Source: Microbacterium sp. (GTDB lineage: Bacteria; Actinomycetota; Actinomycetes; Actinomycetales; Microbacteriaceae). Taken from it: DNA of 6,387 nt. Made by a program: the position numbers and the translations under genes. Under the pieces are notes generated by a model. That model was given only the letters and a program-made list of their open reading frames with translations, was not told where the DNA came from and did no database searches. This document shows positions 1 to 6,259 of this stretch, piece by piece (within the stretch, counting starts at the first letter, position 1; each line of letters starts with the position of its first letter). Where the stretch lies: positions 1 to 6,387 of the forward strand of contig JAITUD010000074.1 in assembly GCA_031286555.1 (NCBI GenBank), read 5' to 3'.

Positions 1-1
1 C

Positions 2-763
2 GAGAGCGAGTGGCGGGACAGCCTGGTGCACCTCTCCGGCAACGACCTCACGAACCTCGACTCCACGCTGGGGAGGGCGCTGCGCGAGATCCGCGAGCGG
101 ATCGAGCCGATCAACGGCATCATGCAGGACCTGCCGGTCTACGACGACCACCACCGCCTGCAGATCACCACGCGGGAGAGCCAGTCCGAGGCGCGCAAGC
201 GGTTCCGCCGCGACCTCCGCGAGGTGCGAGGGCTGATCGAGAACGCGTCGACCGACCAGGAGCGCGAGCACGCCTACCGGCGGATGTCGCGCCTGATCGG
301 CCACCTGCGGCGCTCCGCGCCCGACTTCGCCGACCTCATCGACGTGCGCAACCACGTGCGAGTGAGCGCCGAGCGTGTCACCGTCGACACGAAGACGCAC
401 GTCGCACTCTACGACCACATCGGCGAGAAGTCCGGCGGCGAGTCGCAGGAGCTGATCGCGTTCATCGTCGGCGCGGCGCTGCGCTACCAGCTCGGGGATG
501 CCGGGGCCGAGCGCCCGCGGTACGCGCCCGTGTTCATGGACGAGGCGCTGATCAAGGCCGACGCGCACTTCACCAAGCGCGCGATCGGCGCCTGGCGCGG
601 CCTCGGCTTCCAGCTGGTCATCGGCGCCCCGAACGACAAGTACAGCGCCATCGAGCCGCACGTCGACGTCGAGTACGACATCCTCAAGGACACCCAGGGC
701 CGCTCCTGGGCGCGGCTCAAGGTCGCGCTGCCCGAGGAGCCCCAGGCCCTCGCGCAGGTCTGA
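2..763 (+). CDS. jetC: Wadjet-type SMC/MukB-like ATPase JetC (MksB), C-terminal part, 5' end outside window
   Basis: The reading frame is open from base 2 to TGA at 761-763 and gives 253 residues, the end of a much larger protein. The fragment starts with a charged, helix-rich stretch (many Arg/Glu) that fits the end of the SMC coiled coil and its return to the head. An ABC signature follows (SGGESQE, bases 431-451), then a Walker B strand with the catalytic pair (YAPVFMDE, bases 521-544; Asp then Glu at 539-544). Next come a D-loop-like IKAD and a switch-like IGAPNDK. This order, with the phrase ELIAFIVGAALRYQLG after the signature, is what I know from the JetC/MksB ATPases of Wadjet systems. 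These work with JetA (MksF), JetB (MksE) and the nuclease JetD (MksG) to extrude and cut circular plasmids. The Walker A motif and the partners would lie left of the window. A generic SbcC/MukB-like ATPase is the alternative. The head motifs are intact, so this end is not decayed. Confidence 0.85.
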   Translation, partial: ESEWRDSLVHLSGNDLTNLDSTLGRALREIRERIEPINGIMQDLPVYDDHHRLQITTRESQSEARKRFRRDLREVRGLIENASTDQEREHAYRRMSRLIGHLRRSAPDFADLIDVRNHVRVSAERVTVDTKTHVALYDHIGEKSGGESQELIAFIVGAALRYQLGDAGAERPRYAPVFMDEALIKADAHFTKRAIGAWRGLGFQLVIGAPNDKYSAIEPHVDVEYDILKDTQGRSWARLKVALPEEPQALAQV

Positions 764-768
764 TCAGC

Positions 769-2292
769 ATGCCCCTCGCACCCTCAGCCCCGGCATCCGC
801 CGCGTACCGCCTGCCCAACGGGCAGGTGCCGGCACTGGCCGTGCTGCGGCATCCTCGGCTGCTGAGCACCGAGGTGCTCGCAGGCATGGTGACCACGCTC
901 GCGCTGATCCCCGAGGTCATCTCGTTCTCCCTGATCTCGGGCGTCGGGCCGGACGTGGCGCTGATCTCGTCGGTGACGCTGGCCATCGCGATGTCGTTCC
1001 TCGGCGGTCGACCCGCGATGGTCTCCGCGGCGGCGGGCTCCGTGGCGCTCGTGATCGCACCGATGGTCGCCACGCACGGCACCGAGTACGTGCTGCCGAC
1101 GGTTCTGCTCACCGGCATCCTGCAGGTCCTGTTCGGGGTCTTCGGTCTTGCGCGACTCGTCCGGTACATCCCGCGCTCGGTCATGATCGGGTTCGTGAAC
1201 GCGCTCGGAGTGCTCATCTTCCTGGCGCAGGTCACGCACGTGATCGACGTGCCGTGGATGGTCTATCCGCTGTTCGCAGCGACGATCCTGATCGTCGTGC
1301 TGCTGCCGAAGCTGACCACCGCGGTGCCCGCGCCGTTGGTCGCGATCGTGGTCGTCACGGCCGCGGCGATGATCTTCGGGCTGGGCGTGCCGACGGTCGG
1401 CGACGAGGGATCCGTGAGCGGCGGGCTGCCGGGCCTCACGCCGTGGACGGTGCCCTTCGACCTGACCACGCTGCAGATCATCCTGCCCACCGCCGTCGGT
1501 GCGGCGCTGGTCGGACTGCTGGAGAGCCTGCTCACGGCGAAGCTCGTCGACGACCTCACCGACAGCCGCTCGTCGAAGTCGCGCGAGTCCTGGGGACTCG
1601 GTGTCGCGAACATCCTCGCCGGATTCTGGGGCGGCGTCGCCGGGTGCGCGATGATCGGCCAGACCGTCGTGAACGTGCAGCTCGGGCGGGCGCGCAGCCG
1701 CGTGTCGACCGTGATCGCCGGGCTGTTCCTGCTGCTGCTCGTGGCGGTGCTCTCCCCGGTGATGGCAGCCATCCCGATGGCCGCGCTGGCCGCCGTCATG
1801 ATGGTCGTCGCGCTGCGCACGATCGACTGGCACAGCGTGCGTCCGGCGACCCTGAAGCAGATGCCGCTCTCGGAGACCCTGGTGATGCTGGTCACGGTCG
1901 CGGTGGTCGTCGCGACCGGCAACCTCGCGATCGGCGTGGGCGTCGGGGTGCTGCTGGCCCTTGTGCTGTTCGCCCGCCGGATCGCGCACGTGACCTCCGT
2001 CGAGCGGGAGCTCACCGACGACGGGGCCGTCGCGCACTACCGCGTGCTCGGACCGCTCTTCTTCGCGTCGAGCAACGACCTCGTTGACCGGTTCTCGTAC
2101 GTCGACGACCCGGACCGGATCGTGATCGATCTGAGCGGCTCGCACGTGTGGGACGCGTCCAGCGTCGCCGTGCTCGATGCGGTCGAGACGAAGTACGCCG
2201 CGCACGGTGCGACGGTCCGGCTGATCGGGCTGAACGCGCACAGCCGGGCCTTCCACGGTCGCCTGACGGGTTCCCTCGACGGATCGGGATGA
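769..2292 (+). CDS. SulP family inorganic anion transporter with STAS domain
   Basis: The product has 507 residues, about the usual length for short bacterial SulP proteins. Residues 36-402 are membrane-embedded with roughly 12 hydrophobic segments. Family landmarks are the first-helix motif ALIPEVISFSLISGVGP (45-61), GGRPAMVSAAAGS (79-91), RYIPRSVMIGFVNALG (132-147), ESLLTAKLVDDLTD (252-265) and GGVAGCAMIGQTVVNVQ (288-304). A cytoplasmic STAS domain covers about 422-490, with FFASSNDL and SHVWDASSVAVLD, the latter matching the loop phosphorylated in anti-sigma antagonists. SulP proteins move sulfate, bicarbonate or other anions, usually as Na+ or H+ symporters or exchangers. The substrate cannot be read from the sequence, and no carbonic anhydrase or sulfur gene is nearby. 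The ATG is five bases after the jetC stop and has only a weak AGG (756-758) ten bases upstream. Translation is therefore probably coupled to the upstream frame. The open frame continues upstream of this ATG but becomes Arg/Pro-rich and lies over jetC, so I reject a longer start. Confidence 0.9.
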   Translation: MPLAPSAPASAAYRLPNGQVPALAVLRHPRLLSTEVLAGMVTTLALIPEVISFSLISGVGPDVALISSVTLAIAMSFLGGRPAMVSAAAGSVALVIAPMVATHGTEYVLPTVLLTGILQVLFGVFGLARLVRYIPRSVMIGFVNALGVLIFLAQVTHVIDVPWMVYPLFAATILIVVLLPKLTTAVPAPLVAIVVVTAAAMIFGLGVPTVGDEGSVSGGLPGLTPWTVPFDLTTLQIILPTAVGAALVGLLESLLTAKLVDDLTDSRSSKSRESWGLGVANILAGFWGGVAGCAMIGQTVVNVQLGRARSRVSTVIAGLFLLLLVAVLSPVMAAIPMAALAAVMMVVALRTIDWHSVRPATLKQMPLSETLVMLVTVAVVVATGNLAIGVGVGVLLALVLFARRIAHVTSVERELTDDGAVAHYRVLGPLFFASSNDLVDRFSYVDDPDRIVIDLSGSHVWDASSVAVLDAVETKYAAHGATVRLIGLNAHSRAFHGRLTGSLDGSG

Positions 2293-2299
2293 GGAAGGG

Positions 2300-2336
2300 C
2301 GCCGGGTGCCGCAGCATCCGACGCCCCGACCCGGCG
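2300..2336. terminator. Possible bidirectional terminator between convergent genes
   Basis: A perfect 8-bp inverted repeat, CGCCGGGT (2300-2307) and ACCCGGCG (2329-2336), is separated by a 21-base loop. It lies entirely in the 55-bp gap between the stop codons of the SulP gene and the oppositely oriented amidohydrolase gene. That is where a shared terminator is expected. There is no T-run on either side and the loop is long, so a classical intrinsic terminator is not shown. High-GC actinobacteria often lack the T-run. Confidence 0.4.
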
Positions 2337-2347
2337 GGTACCGAGAC

Positions 2348-3709
2348 TCAGACCACCATCTCGCCGTCCTTGGCGACGACCCTGCCACCGCGCAGGATGT
2401 AGTCGCGCTTCGGCTGGTCGATGACGACCTGCGGGATGTTCTCGCCGTCGATGATCATCATGTCGGCGGGGGAGCCGACCTCGAGGGTCGCGTGGGCGAG
2501 TCCCATCACGTCGGCGCCGCCGGTGGCGGCGAGGTCGAAGCCGCGTTCCAGGTCCTCGTCCACGCGGGCGCCGCTGACGAAGCCGAGGATCCAAGTGCGG
2601 TGCAGCATGTCGGCGTTGCCGTAGGGGCTCCAGTTGTCGCGGATGCCGTCCGAGCCCAGACCGACGGGGATGCCGCGTTCGCGCAGCCTCTTGAAGGGCA
2701 GCAGGCCGCTGCGGGGTGCGACGGTGGTCAGCGTGACGTTCAGATCCGCGATCTCCGCCGCCAGCTCGTCCTGCACGGCCTGCGACTGGCTGGGGATCGC
2801 GAACGCGTGGCTGATGTTGACCTGGCCGTCGGTGAGCCCGGCGGCACGGGTGCGGGCGAGGATGTCGCGCAGCGAGTGCAGACCCATCTCGCCGCTCTCG
2901 TGCAGATGGATGTCGATGCCCACACCGTGCCTGGTGGCGATGCCGAACACGGCATCCAGCTGCTGGGTCGCGAACTCGGCGCCGTCGAAGGCGGTCGGGT
3001 CGATGCCGCCGACGAAGTCGATCACGCCGTCGCGGGCGGCCCGCTCCAGCAGGTCGGTGGTGCCGGGGGCGACCATGACGCCCTGCTGCGGGAATCCGAC
3101 GATCTGCATGTCGAGGATGCCGCGCAGCTTCTCCTGCGCCGCGCGCATGCCCTCCACCTCGGACAGCCCGTACGCCGGCGCGACGTCGCCGTGCGCGCGG
3201 ACGCCGCGGGTGCCGGTGGCCACCGCGTGGCGCAGCAGGCCCAGAGCTCGTTCGGCGGTCGGCTTGGAGAGCCCCTTGGCGAACTCGATGTCGCCGGCGG
3301 CGACCTCCTTGGTGCCCGACGCCGGCTTCCGGCTCTGCCACTTCTCACCCCAGCCGGTCTTGGCGGGGTGGATGTGCGCGTCGATGAGCGTCGGGAGGGC
3401 GAGACGGCCGCGGCCGTTGATCTCGAAGACGCGAGTGCCGCGGGGGACGCGGTCGACGAGCACGCCGTCGTGGCAGATCAGGTCGCGCGCGACCCCGCCG
3501 AACGGCCGCACGTTGCGGAGGACGACGACCTCGGCGTCCTTCGGGCCCTTGGTGTCGGACCCGCTCGATGCGGCCGCGGCCGGTGCGGCGCCGAGCAGGC
3601 CGGCGCCCGCGGTGGCGACGGCGATCGCCGCGCCGCCCTGCAGCAGCTGCCGACGCGATGCCTTCATCTCGGCGGGGGTGTTCACGGTCTGGGGATCCGT
3701 GTTCTCCAT
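2348..3709 (-). CDS. Tat-exported, cytosine-deaminase-like metal-dependent amidohydrolase
   Basis: The protein has 453 residues. The N-terminus carries a twin-arginine signal: SRRQLLQ (18-24), a hydrophobic stretch to about 40, and an Ala-rich cleavage region ending near residue 47. There is no lipobox Cys. The mature part follows E. coli cytosine deaminase (CodA) motif by motif: DAHIHP (110-115; metal ligands H112 and H114), RAHGDV (171-176), MQIVGFPQQG (201-210; Q208 matches the substrate-binding Gln156), DIHLHE (266-271; H268 metal, E271 catalytic), SHAFAI (300-305; H301), and GSDGIRDNWSPYG (352-364; D354 matches Asp313, W360 matches Trp319). G355 stands where CodA has Asp314. The fold and hydrolytic deamination of a ring amine or amide are well supported. 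The substrate (cytosine, a modified base, creatinine, a triazine or other) is not. Export outside the membrane is inferred from the signal, and Tat suits a protein that folds around a metal. The gene stands alone, divergent from the permease operon and convergent with SulP. The first ATG is chosen because of its strong ribosome binding site; Met15 is an alternative that would still keep the Tat motif. Confidence 0.85.
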   Translation of the reverse strand: MENTDPQTVNTPAEMKASRRQLLQGGAAIAVATAGAGLLGAAPAAAASSGSDTKGPKDAEVVVLRNVRPFGGVARDLICHDGVLVDRVPRGTRVFEINGRGRLALPTLIDAHIHPAKTGWGEKWQSRKPASGTKEVAAGDIEFAKGLSKPTAERALGLLRHAVATGTRGVRAHGDVAPAYGLSEVEGMRAAQEKLRGILDMQIVGFPQQGVMVAPGTTDLLERAARDGVIDFVGGIDPTAFDGAEFATQQLDAVFGIATRHGVGIDIHLHESGEMGLHSLRDILARTRAAGLTDGQVNISHAFAIPSQSQAVQDELAAEIADLNVTLTTVAPRSGLLPFKRLRERGIPVGLGSDGIRDNWSPYGNADMLHRTWILGFVSGARVDEDLERGFDLAATGGADVMGLAHATLEVGSPADMMIIDGENIPQVVIDQPKRDYILRGGRVVAKDGEMVV

Positions 3710-3713
3710 CGTT

Positions 3714-3720
3714 CTCTCCT
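3714..3720 (-). promoter_or_regulatory. Ribosome binding site of the amidohydrolase
   Basis: Read on the minus strand, AGGAGAG lies just upstream of the ATG at 3709-3707, with six bases between AGGAG and the start codon. It is the strongest Shine-Dalgarno sequence in the window. It decides for the first ATG over the internal Met15 (ATG at 3667-3665), which has no comparable site. Confidence 0.75.
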
Positions 3721-3739
3721 CATACTTCGTCGTGTGAAA

Positions 3740-3769
3740 TGGTCGACCGGATTACGATTTGGTATACCG
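3740..3769. promoter_or_regulatory. Tandem palindromic operator-like sites upstream of the amidohydrolase
   Basis: Two 10-mers, TGGTCGACCG (3740-3749) and TGGTATACCG (3760-3769), differ only in their central two bases. Each has a perfect 8-base palindromic core (GGTCGACC and GGTATACC). The centres are exactly 20 bp apart, close to two helical turns. They lie about 31 to 60 bases upstream of the amidohydrolase ATG and about 130 or more bases from the permease start, so the amidohydrolase is the likely target. TGGT-N-ACC half-sites are typical of GntR-family repressors (FadR, HutC and PhnF groups), but other families also use such palindromes. TATACC on the minus strand (3766-3761) could double as a -10 element, though I see no good -35 for it. 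No regulator gene is in the window. Confidence 0.5.
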
Positions 3770-3792
3770 AACGCCATGACGCCCCACGATAG

Positions 3793-3807
3793 CCGCGATC
3801 GTCGCGG
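3793..3807. repeat. Short GC-rich inverted repeat in the divergent intergenic region
   Basis: CCGCGA (3793-3798) and TCGCGG (3802-3807) are perfect complements around a three-base TCG spacer. The repeat sits about midway between the amidohydrolase operators and the candidate permease promoter. It could be a hairpin or a protein-binding site. At this GC content a six-base match can arise by chance, so its function is open. Confidence 0.3.
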
Positions 3808-3840
3808 GGCGCACGCCCGACACCCGGCGAAGAGAACCCA

Positions 3841-3869
3841 TTGCGCTCGCGCGCCGTCCGGGCAAGGAT
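3841..3869 (+). promoter_or_regulatory. Candidate promoter of the permease operon
   Basis: TTGCGC (3841-3846) as -35 and AAGGAT (3864-3869) as -10 are separated by 17 bases, the standard spacing for housekeeping sigma factors. Transcription would start near 3876, giving a leader of roughly 20 to 25 bases before the ATG at 3899. The -10 matches the consensus at only three positions, so this is a pattern match and not proof. Confidence 0.4.
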
Positions 3870-3870
3870 G

Positions 3871-3889
3871 TTCTGCGTTGCGTGCAGAA
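3871..3889. promoter_or_regulatory. Inverted repeat at the predicted transcription start of the permease operon
   Basis: TTCTGC (3871-3876) and GCAGAA (3884-3889) form a perfect six-base inverted repeat with a seven-base centre. It sits directly after the candidate -10 element and just before the GAGGA ribosome binding site (3891-3895). That position suits a repressor operator, or a leader hairpin ending at the ribosome site. The arms are less GC-rich than the surrounding DNA, which makes chance less likely than for the other short repeats here. No cognate regulator is visible. Confidence 0.4.
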
Positions 3890-3898
3890 TGAGGAACG

Positions 3899-6259
3899 AT
3901 GGCGTTTGCAGTGAAGCGGGCCGGTCAGCATGCCGGTCGGCTGACGCTGGTCGGCCTCGTCGTGGCGCTGGTCGTCGCCGGCATCGGCGGTCTCGACGTG
4001 GTCGCGGAGCGGATGCTGCAGGACGGTGCCGCGCGCATGATGACCGATGCCGAGCCCGACGCGCGCACCGTTCGCGTCGTCGCCGATGAGGCGGCGGATG
4101 CGGCGAAGCAGGATGCCGCGGTGCGGGCCGCGATCGCGGCGGCGTTCGCCGGTTCGGACATCGTCGTGGCGCGCCAGACGACCGCCGACGTGCGGGCGGC
4201 GCGCAGCGCCGATCGTTTCGACATCGGGCTGCTCGACGACGAGCGGGTGCCGGCCCTCGCCACGCTGGCCGAGGGCGACTGGCCGAAGGCACCCGGTCAG
4301 GTCGCACTCTCGGCGGCCGCCGCCGATCGAGCGCATCTCGGTGTCGGCGACGTCATCGTCCTCTCCGACCCGACCGTCCTGAACAGCGTCGCCACGGAGC
4401 TCACGGTCGTGGGCACCTGGACCCCACGCGACGCCACCGACCCTGCCTGGCACGGCGACCCGTCCGTCGTCTCCGGCGAGAACGATGACGTGATCGGCCC
4501 GGCGCTGGTCACACCCGGCGCGCTGACCGAGCTTCCCGACCCGCCCCAGGCGTCGTGGGAGGTCGCGCCGGCCGATGCGGATCTGGCCGCTATCCCCGGC
4601 CTGCAGGCCGGAGTGCGCGCGCTGCAGGACGTGCCCGAGGCCGTCGACCTGGATCGCCGGCACAACATGGACGTCGTCGGCTCACTCGGCGCCACACTGC
4701 AGCGCCAGGCTGTCGCGGTCGCAGGCACCAGAGGGCTGCGGGTGGCGCCGCTGCTGATCATCGCCCTGCTGGGCGCTCTGGTGCTGGGCGTCGTGCTGTT
4801 CACGCTGTCCGCCGCCCGAGCGGAAGAGCTCGCCCTGCTGCGTGCGCGCGGGGCATCCGGACGGCGACTGGCGCTCGGAGCAGCATCCGAATCGGCGCTC
4901 TTCGCCGCGGCCGGCGCCCTGCTGGCGCTGGGCGGGCTCGCGGTGCTCGGGGGAGTGACGACGACGATCGCGCTGGTGGCCCTCGGCGCGGTCGTGTTCC
5001 CTGCCGTCGTCGCGGTGCTGCTCACCCTGCGTGTCGCCGGGGGCGCCGACGGTGCGCACCCCGCGCGCAGCGACGCCGGGATGCGCACGCTCCCGGCGCT
5101 GATCCTGCCGGCGCTGGTCGCGGTCGCCTTCGCGGCGCTGGCCACCTGGCAGCTGTTCTCCCGGGGGTCGGTCCTGCGTCCGGACGGGAGCACGGATGCG
5201 CTGGCCGCGACATCGCCCGCGCTCCTCGTCATCGCGGCGTGCGCACTCGTGCCTGTGCTCGCCGCTCCCGGCGCCGCACTCCTGGAGAGGCTGCTGCGCC
5301 GCACGAGCGGAATCGCGCCGGTCCTGCCGCTGCGCCAGATCGCGCGCCGCATCGGCGGCACCGCCATCGCGATCCTGTGCCTCGCCCTCGCCGCAGCCTC
5401 GGCGGCGCTCGCTGTCGCGGCGCCGGTGGTGGCATCCGCCGCGGAGCAGCGCTCCCTGGTCGCCGCGCTGGGCGGGGACGTCCGGATGATCGCCGACGAA
5501 GGGCTGGACGTCACGGCCGAAGAGGCGGGCGCGTGGAAGGACGTGACCTCCGCGGCCGACATCCTGCGTACCCCGCTCGCCGTCGGCACGGACACGGTCG
5601 ACCTTCTCGCGGGCCCTGCAGACGCCCTCGGCCTCGCCGGGCCGATCGACGTCGGATCCGGGAACATCGTCGGTGCGGAGATCACGCGGAGCCTCGCTGA
5701 CCGGCTGGGAGCGCACGTCGGAACGGTCTTCACCGCGCAGGTGCGCTTCGCGGCACAGCCGGTCTCGATCCAGGTGGCGGGAATCGTCGATTCCCTGCCC
5801 GGGCTGGGGACCGATTGGGGTGTCGCGACCGACCCTGCGAAGCTCGTGGCCGCGGGCGTCGAGCTCGCCCCCGACGAGCTCTGGCTGGGCAGCGACGACC
5901 CCGCGAACACCGCCGAGCGGCTGCGCGAGCAGGCGACTCATCCGGTGCGCATCCTCACAGCCGCGCAGGTGAGCGCCGCACCGGTCACCGCGGTGGCACC
6001 GGCCGTGCTGACCGCCGGCGCTCTGATCGCCGCGGTGCTCGGGGTCTTCGGCTTCGTCGCGGCATCCACGGCCATGTCGCGCTCGCGCCGCGAGGAGCCG
6101 ATGGTGCTGCGCGCGCTCGGGCTGCGCCGGTCGAAGCAGCGCGCTCTGCGCGCCGGCGAGACCACAGGGGTCGCCGTCTACGCGGTCCTGGCCGGGGCGG
6201 CGCTGGGAACCGCCGTCGCGGTCACCGTGCTGCCCACGGTGCTGGGAGGCGGCTCATGA
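3899..6259 (+). CDS. FtsX/MacB-like ABC transporter permease (large, two-repeat type)
   Basis: The product has 786 residues. I count about nine membrane segments: near 15-37, then, after a first extracytoplasmic domain (about 40-280), near 283-305, 327-350, 353-378, 396-417, 438-462 and 486-512. A second extracytoplasmic domain (about 513-700) is followed by segments near 701-723 and 755-783. LLRARGASGRR (313-323) after the second helix and MVLRALGLRRSK (735-746) after the eighth are the cytoplasmic coupling-helix motifs of FtsX-domain permeases, present once per repeat. Such permeases work with a separate MacB/LolD-type ATPase to extract or export lipids, lipoproteins or peptides, or to sense the envelope. 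No ATPase or substrate is visible here. TGA at 3890-3892 lies in frame just upstream, so the ATG at 3899 is the first possible start; GAGGA (3891-3895) precedes it with short spacing. The protein ends right after the ninth helix, so the second repeat seems to lack its last helix. It overlaps the next gene by ATGA. Confidence 0.85.
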   Translation: MAFAVKRAGQHAGRLTLVGLVVALVVAGIGGLDVVAERMLQDGAARMMTDAEPDARTVRVVADEAADAAKQDAAVRAAIAAAFAGSDIVVARQTTADVRAARSADRFDIGLLDDERVPALATLAEGDWPKAPGQVALSAAAADRAHLGVGDVIVLSDPTVLNSVATELTVVGTWTPRDATDPAWHGDPSVVSGENDDVIGPALVTPGALTELPDPPQASWEVAPADADLAAIPGLQAGVRALQDVPEAVDLDRRHNMDVVGSLGATLQRQAVAVAGTRGLRVAPLLIIALLGALVLGVVLFTLSAARAEELALLRARGASGRRLALGAASESALFAAAGALLALGGLAVLGGVTTTIALVALGAVVFPAVVAVLLTLRVAGGADGAHPARSDAGMRTLPALILPALVAVAFAALATWQLFSRGSVLRPDGSTDALAATSPALLVIAACALVPVLAAPGAALLERLLRRTSGIAPVLPLRQIARRIGGTAIAILCLALAAASAALAVAAPVVASAAEQRSLVAALGGDVRMIADEGLDVTAEEAGAWKDVTSAADILRTPLAVGTDTVDLLAGPADALGLAGPIDVGSGNIVGAEITRSLADRLGAHVGTVFTAQVRFAAQPVSIQVAGIVDSLPGLGTDWGVATDPAKLVAAGVELAPDELWLGSDDPANTAERLREQATHPVRILTAAQVSAAPVTAVAPAVLTAGALIAAVLGVFGFVAASTAMSRSRREEPMVLRALGLRRSKQRALRAGETTGVAVYAVLAGAALGTAVAVTVLPTVLGGGS
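6244..6249 (+). promoter_or_regulatory. Ribosome binding site of the second permease gene
   Basis: GGGAGG lies inside the last codons of the first permease gene, six bases before the ATG at 6256-6258. With the ATGA overlap it supports that start and suggests that both proteins are made together by coupled translation. Confidence 0.65.

Noticed and set aside
10..768. An open frame in register with SulP that runs back over the jetC region and would extend SulP by about 250 residues.
   Set aside because: The extension is Arg/Pro/Ala-rich low-complexity translation typical of the wrong frame in high-GC DNA. The overlapped frame encodes clear JetC motifs, and SulP homology begins only after residue 30 from the ATG at 769.
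784..2388. Long open frame on the minus strand opposite the SulP gene (534 codons).
   Set aside because: It is rich in Arg, His, Asp and Gln with no hydrophobic or domain structure, and it mirrors a well-supported membrane protein gene. It is a GC-driven shadow.
2306..3892. Long open frames on the plus strand opposite the amidohydrolase gene.
   Set aside because: The translations show no recognisable motif. The minus-strand frame has a Tat signal, a full set of metal ligands and a strong ribosome binding site.
3776..3892. A 38-residue open frame in the divergent intergenic region, starting at ATG 3776.
   Set aside because: It has no ribosome binding site, an Arg/His/Ala-rich product without features, and it overlaps the candidate promoter and inverted repeat of the permease operon.
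4297..5941. Long Ser/Ala/Arg-rich open frames on the minus strand opposite the permease gene.
   Set aside because: The composition is that of antisense high-GC DNA, with no membrane segments, domains or convincing start sites.
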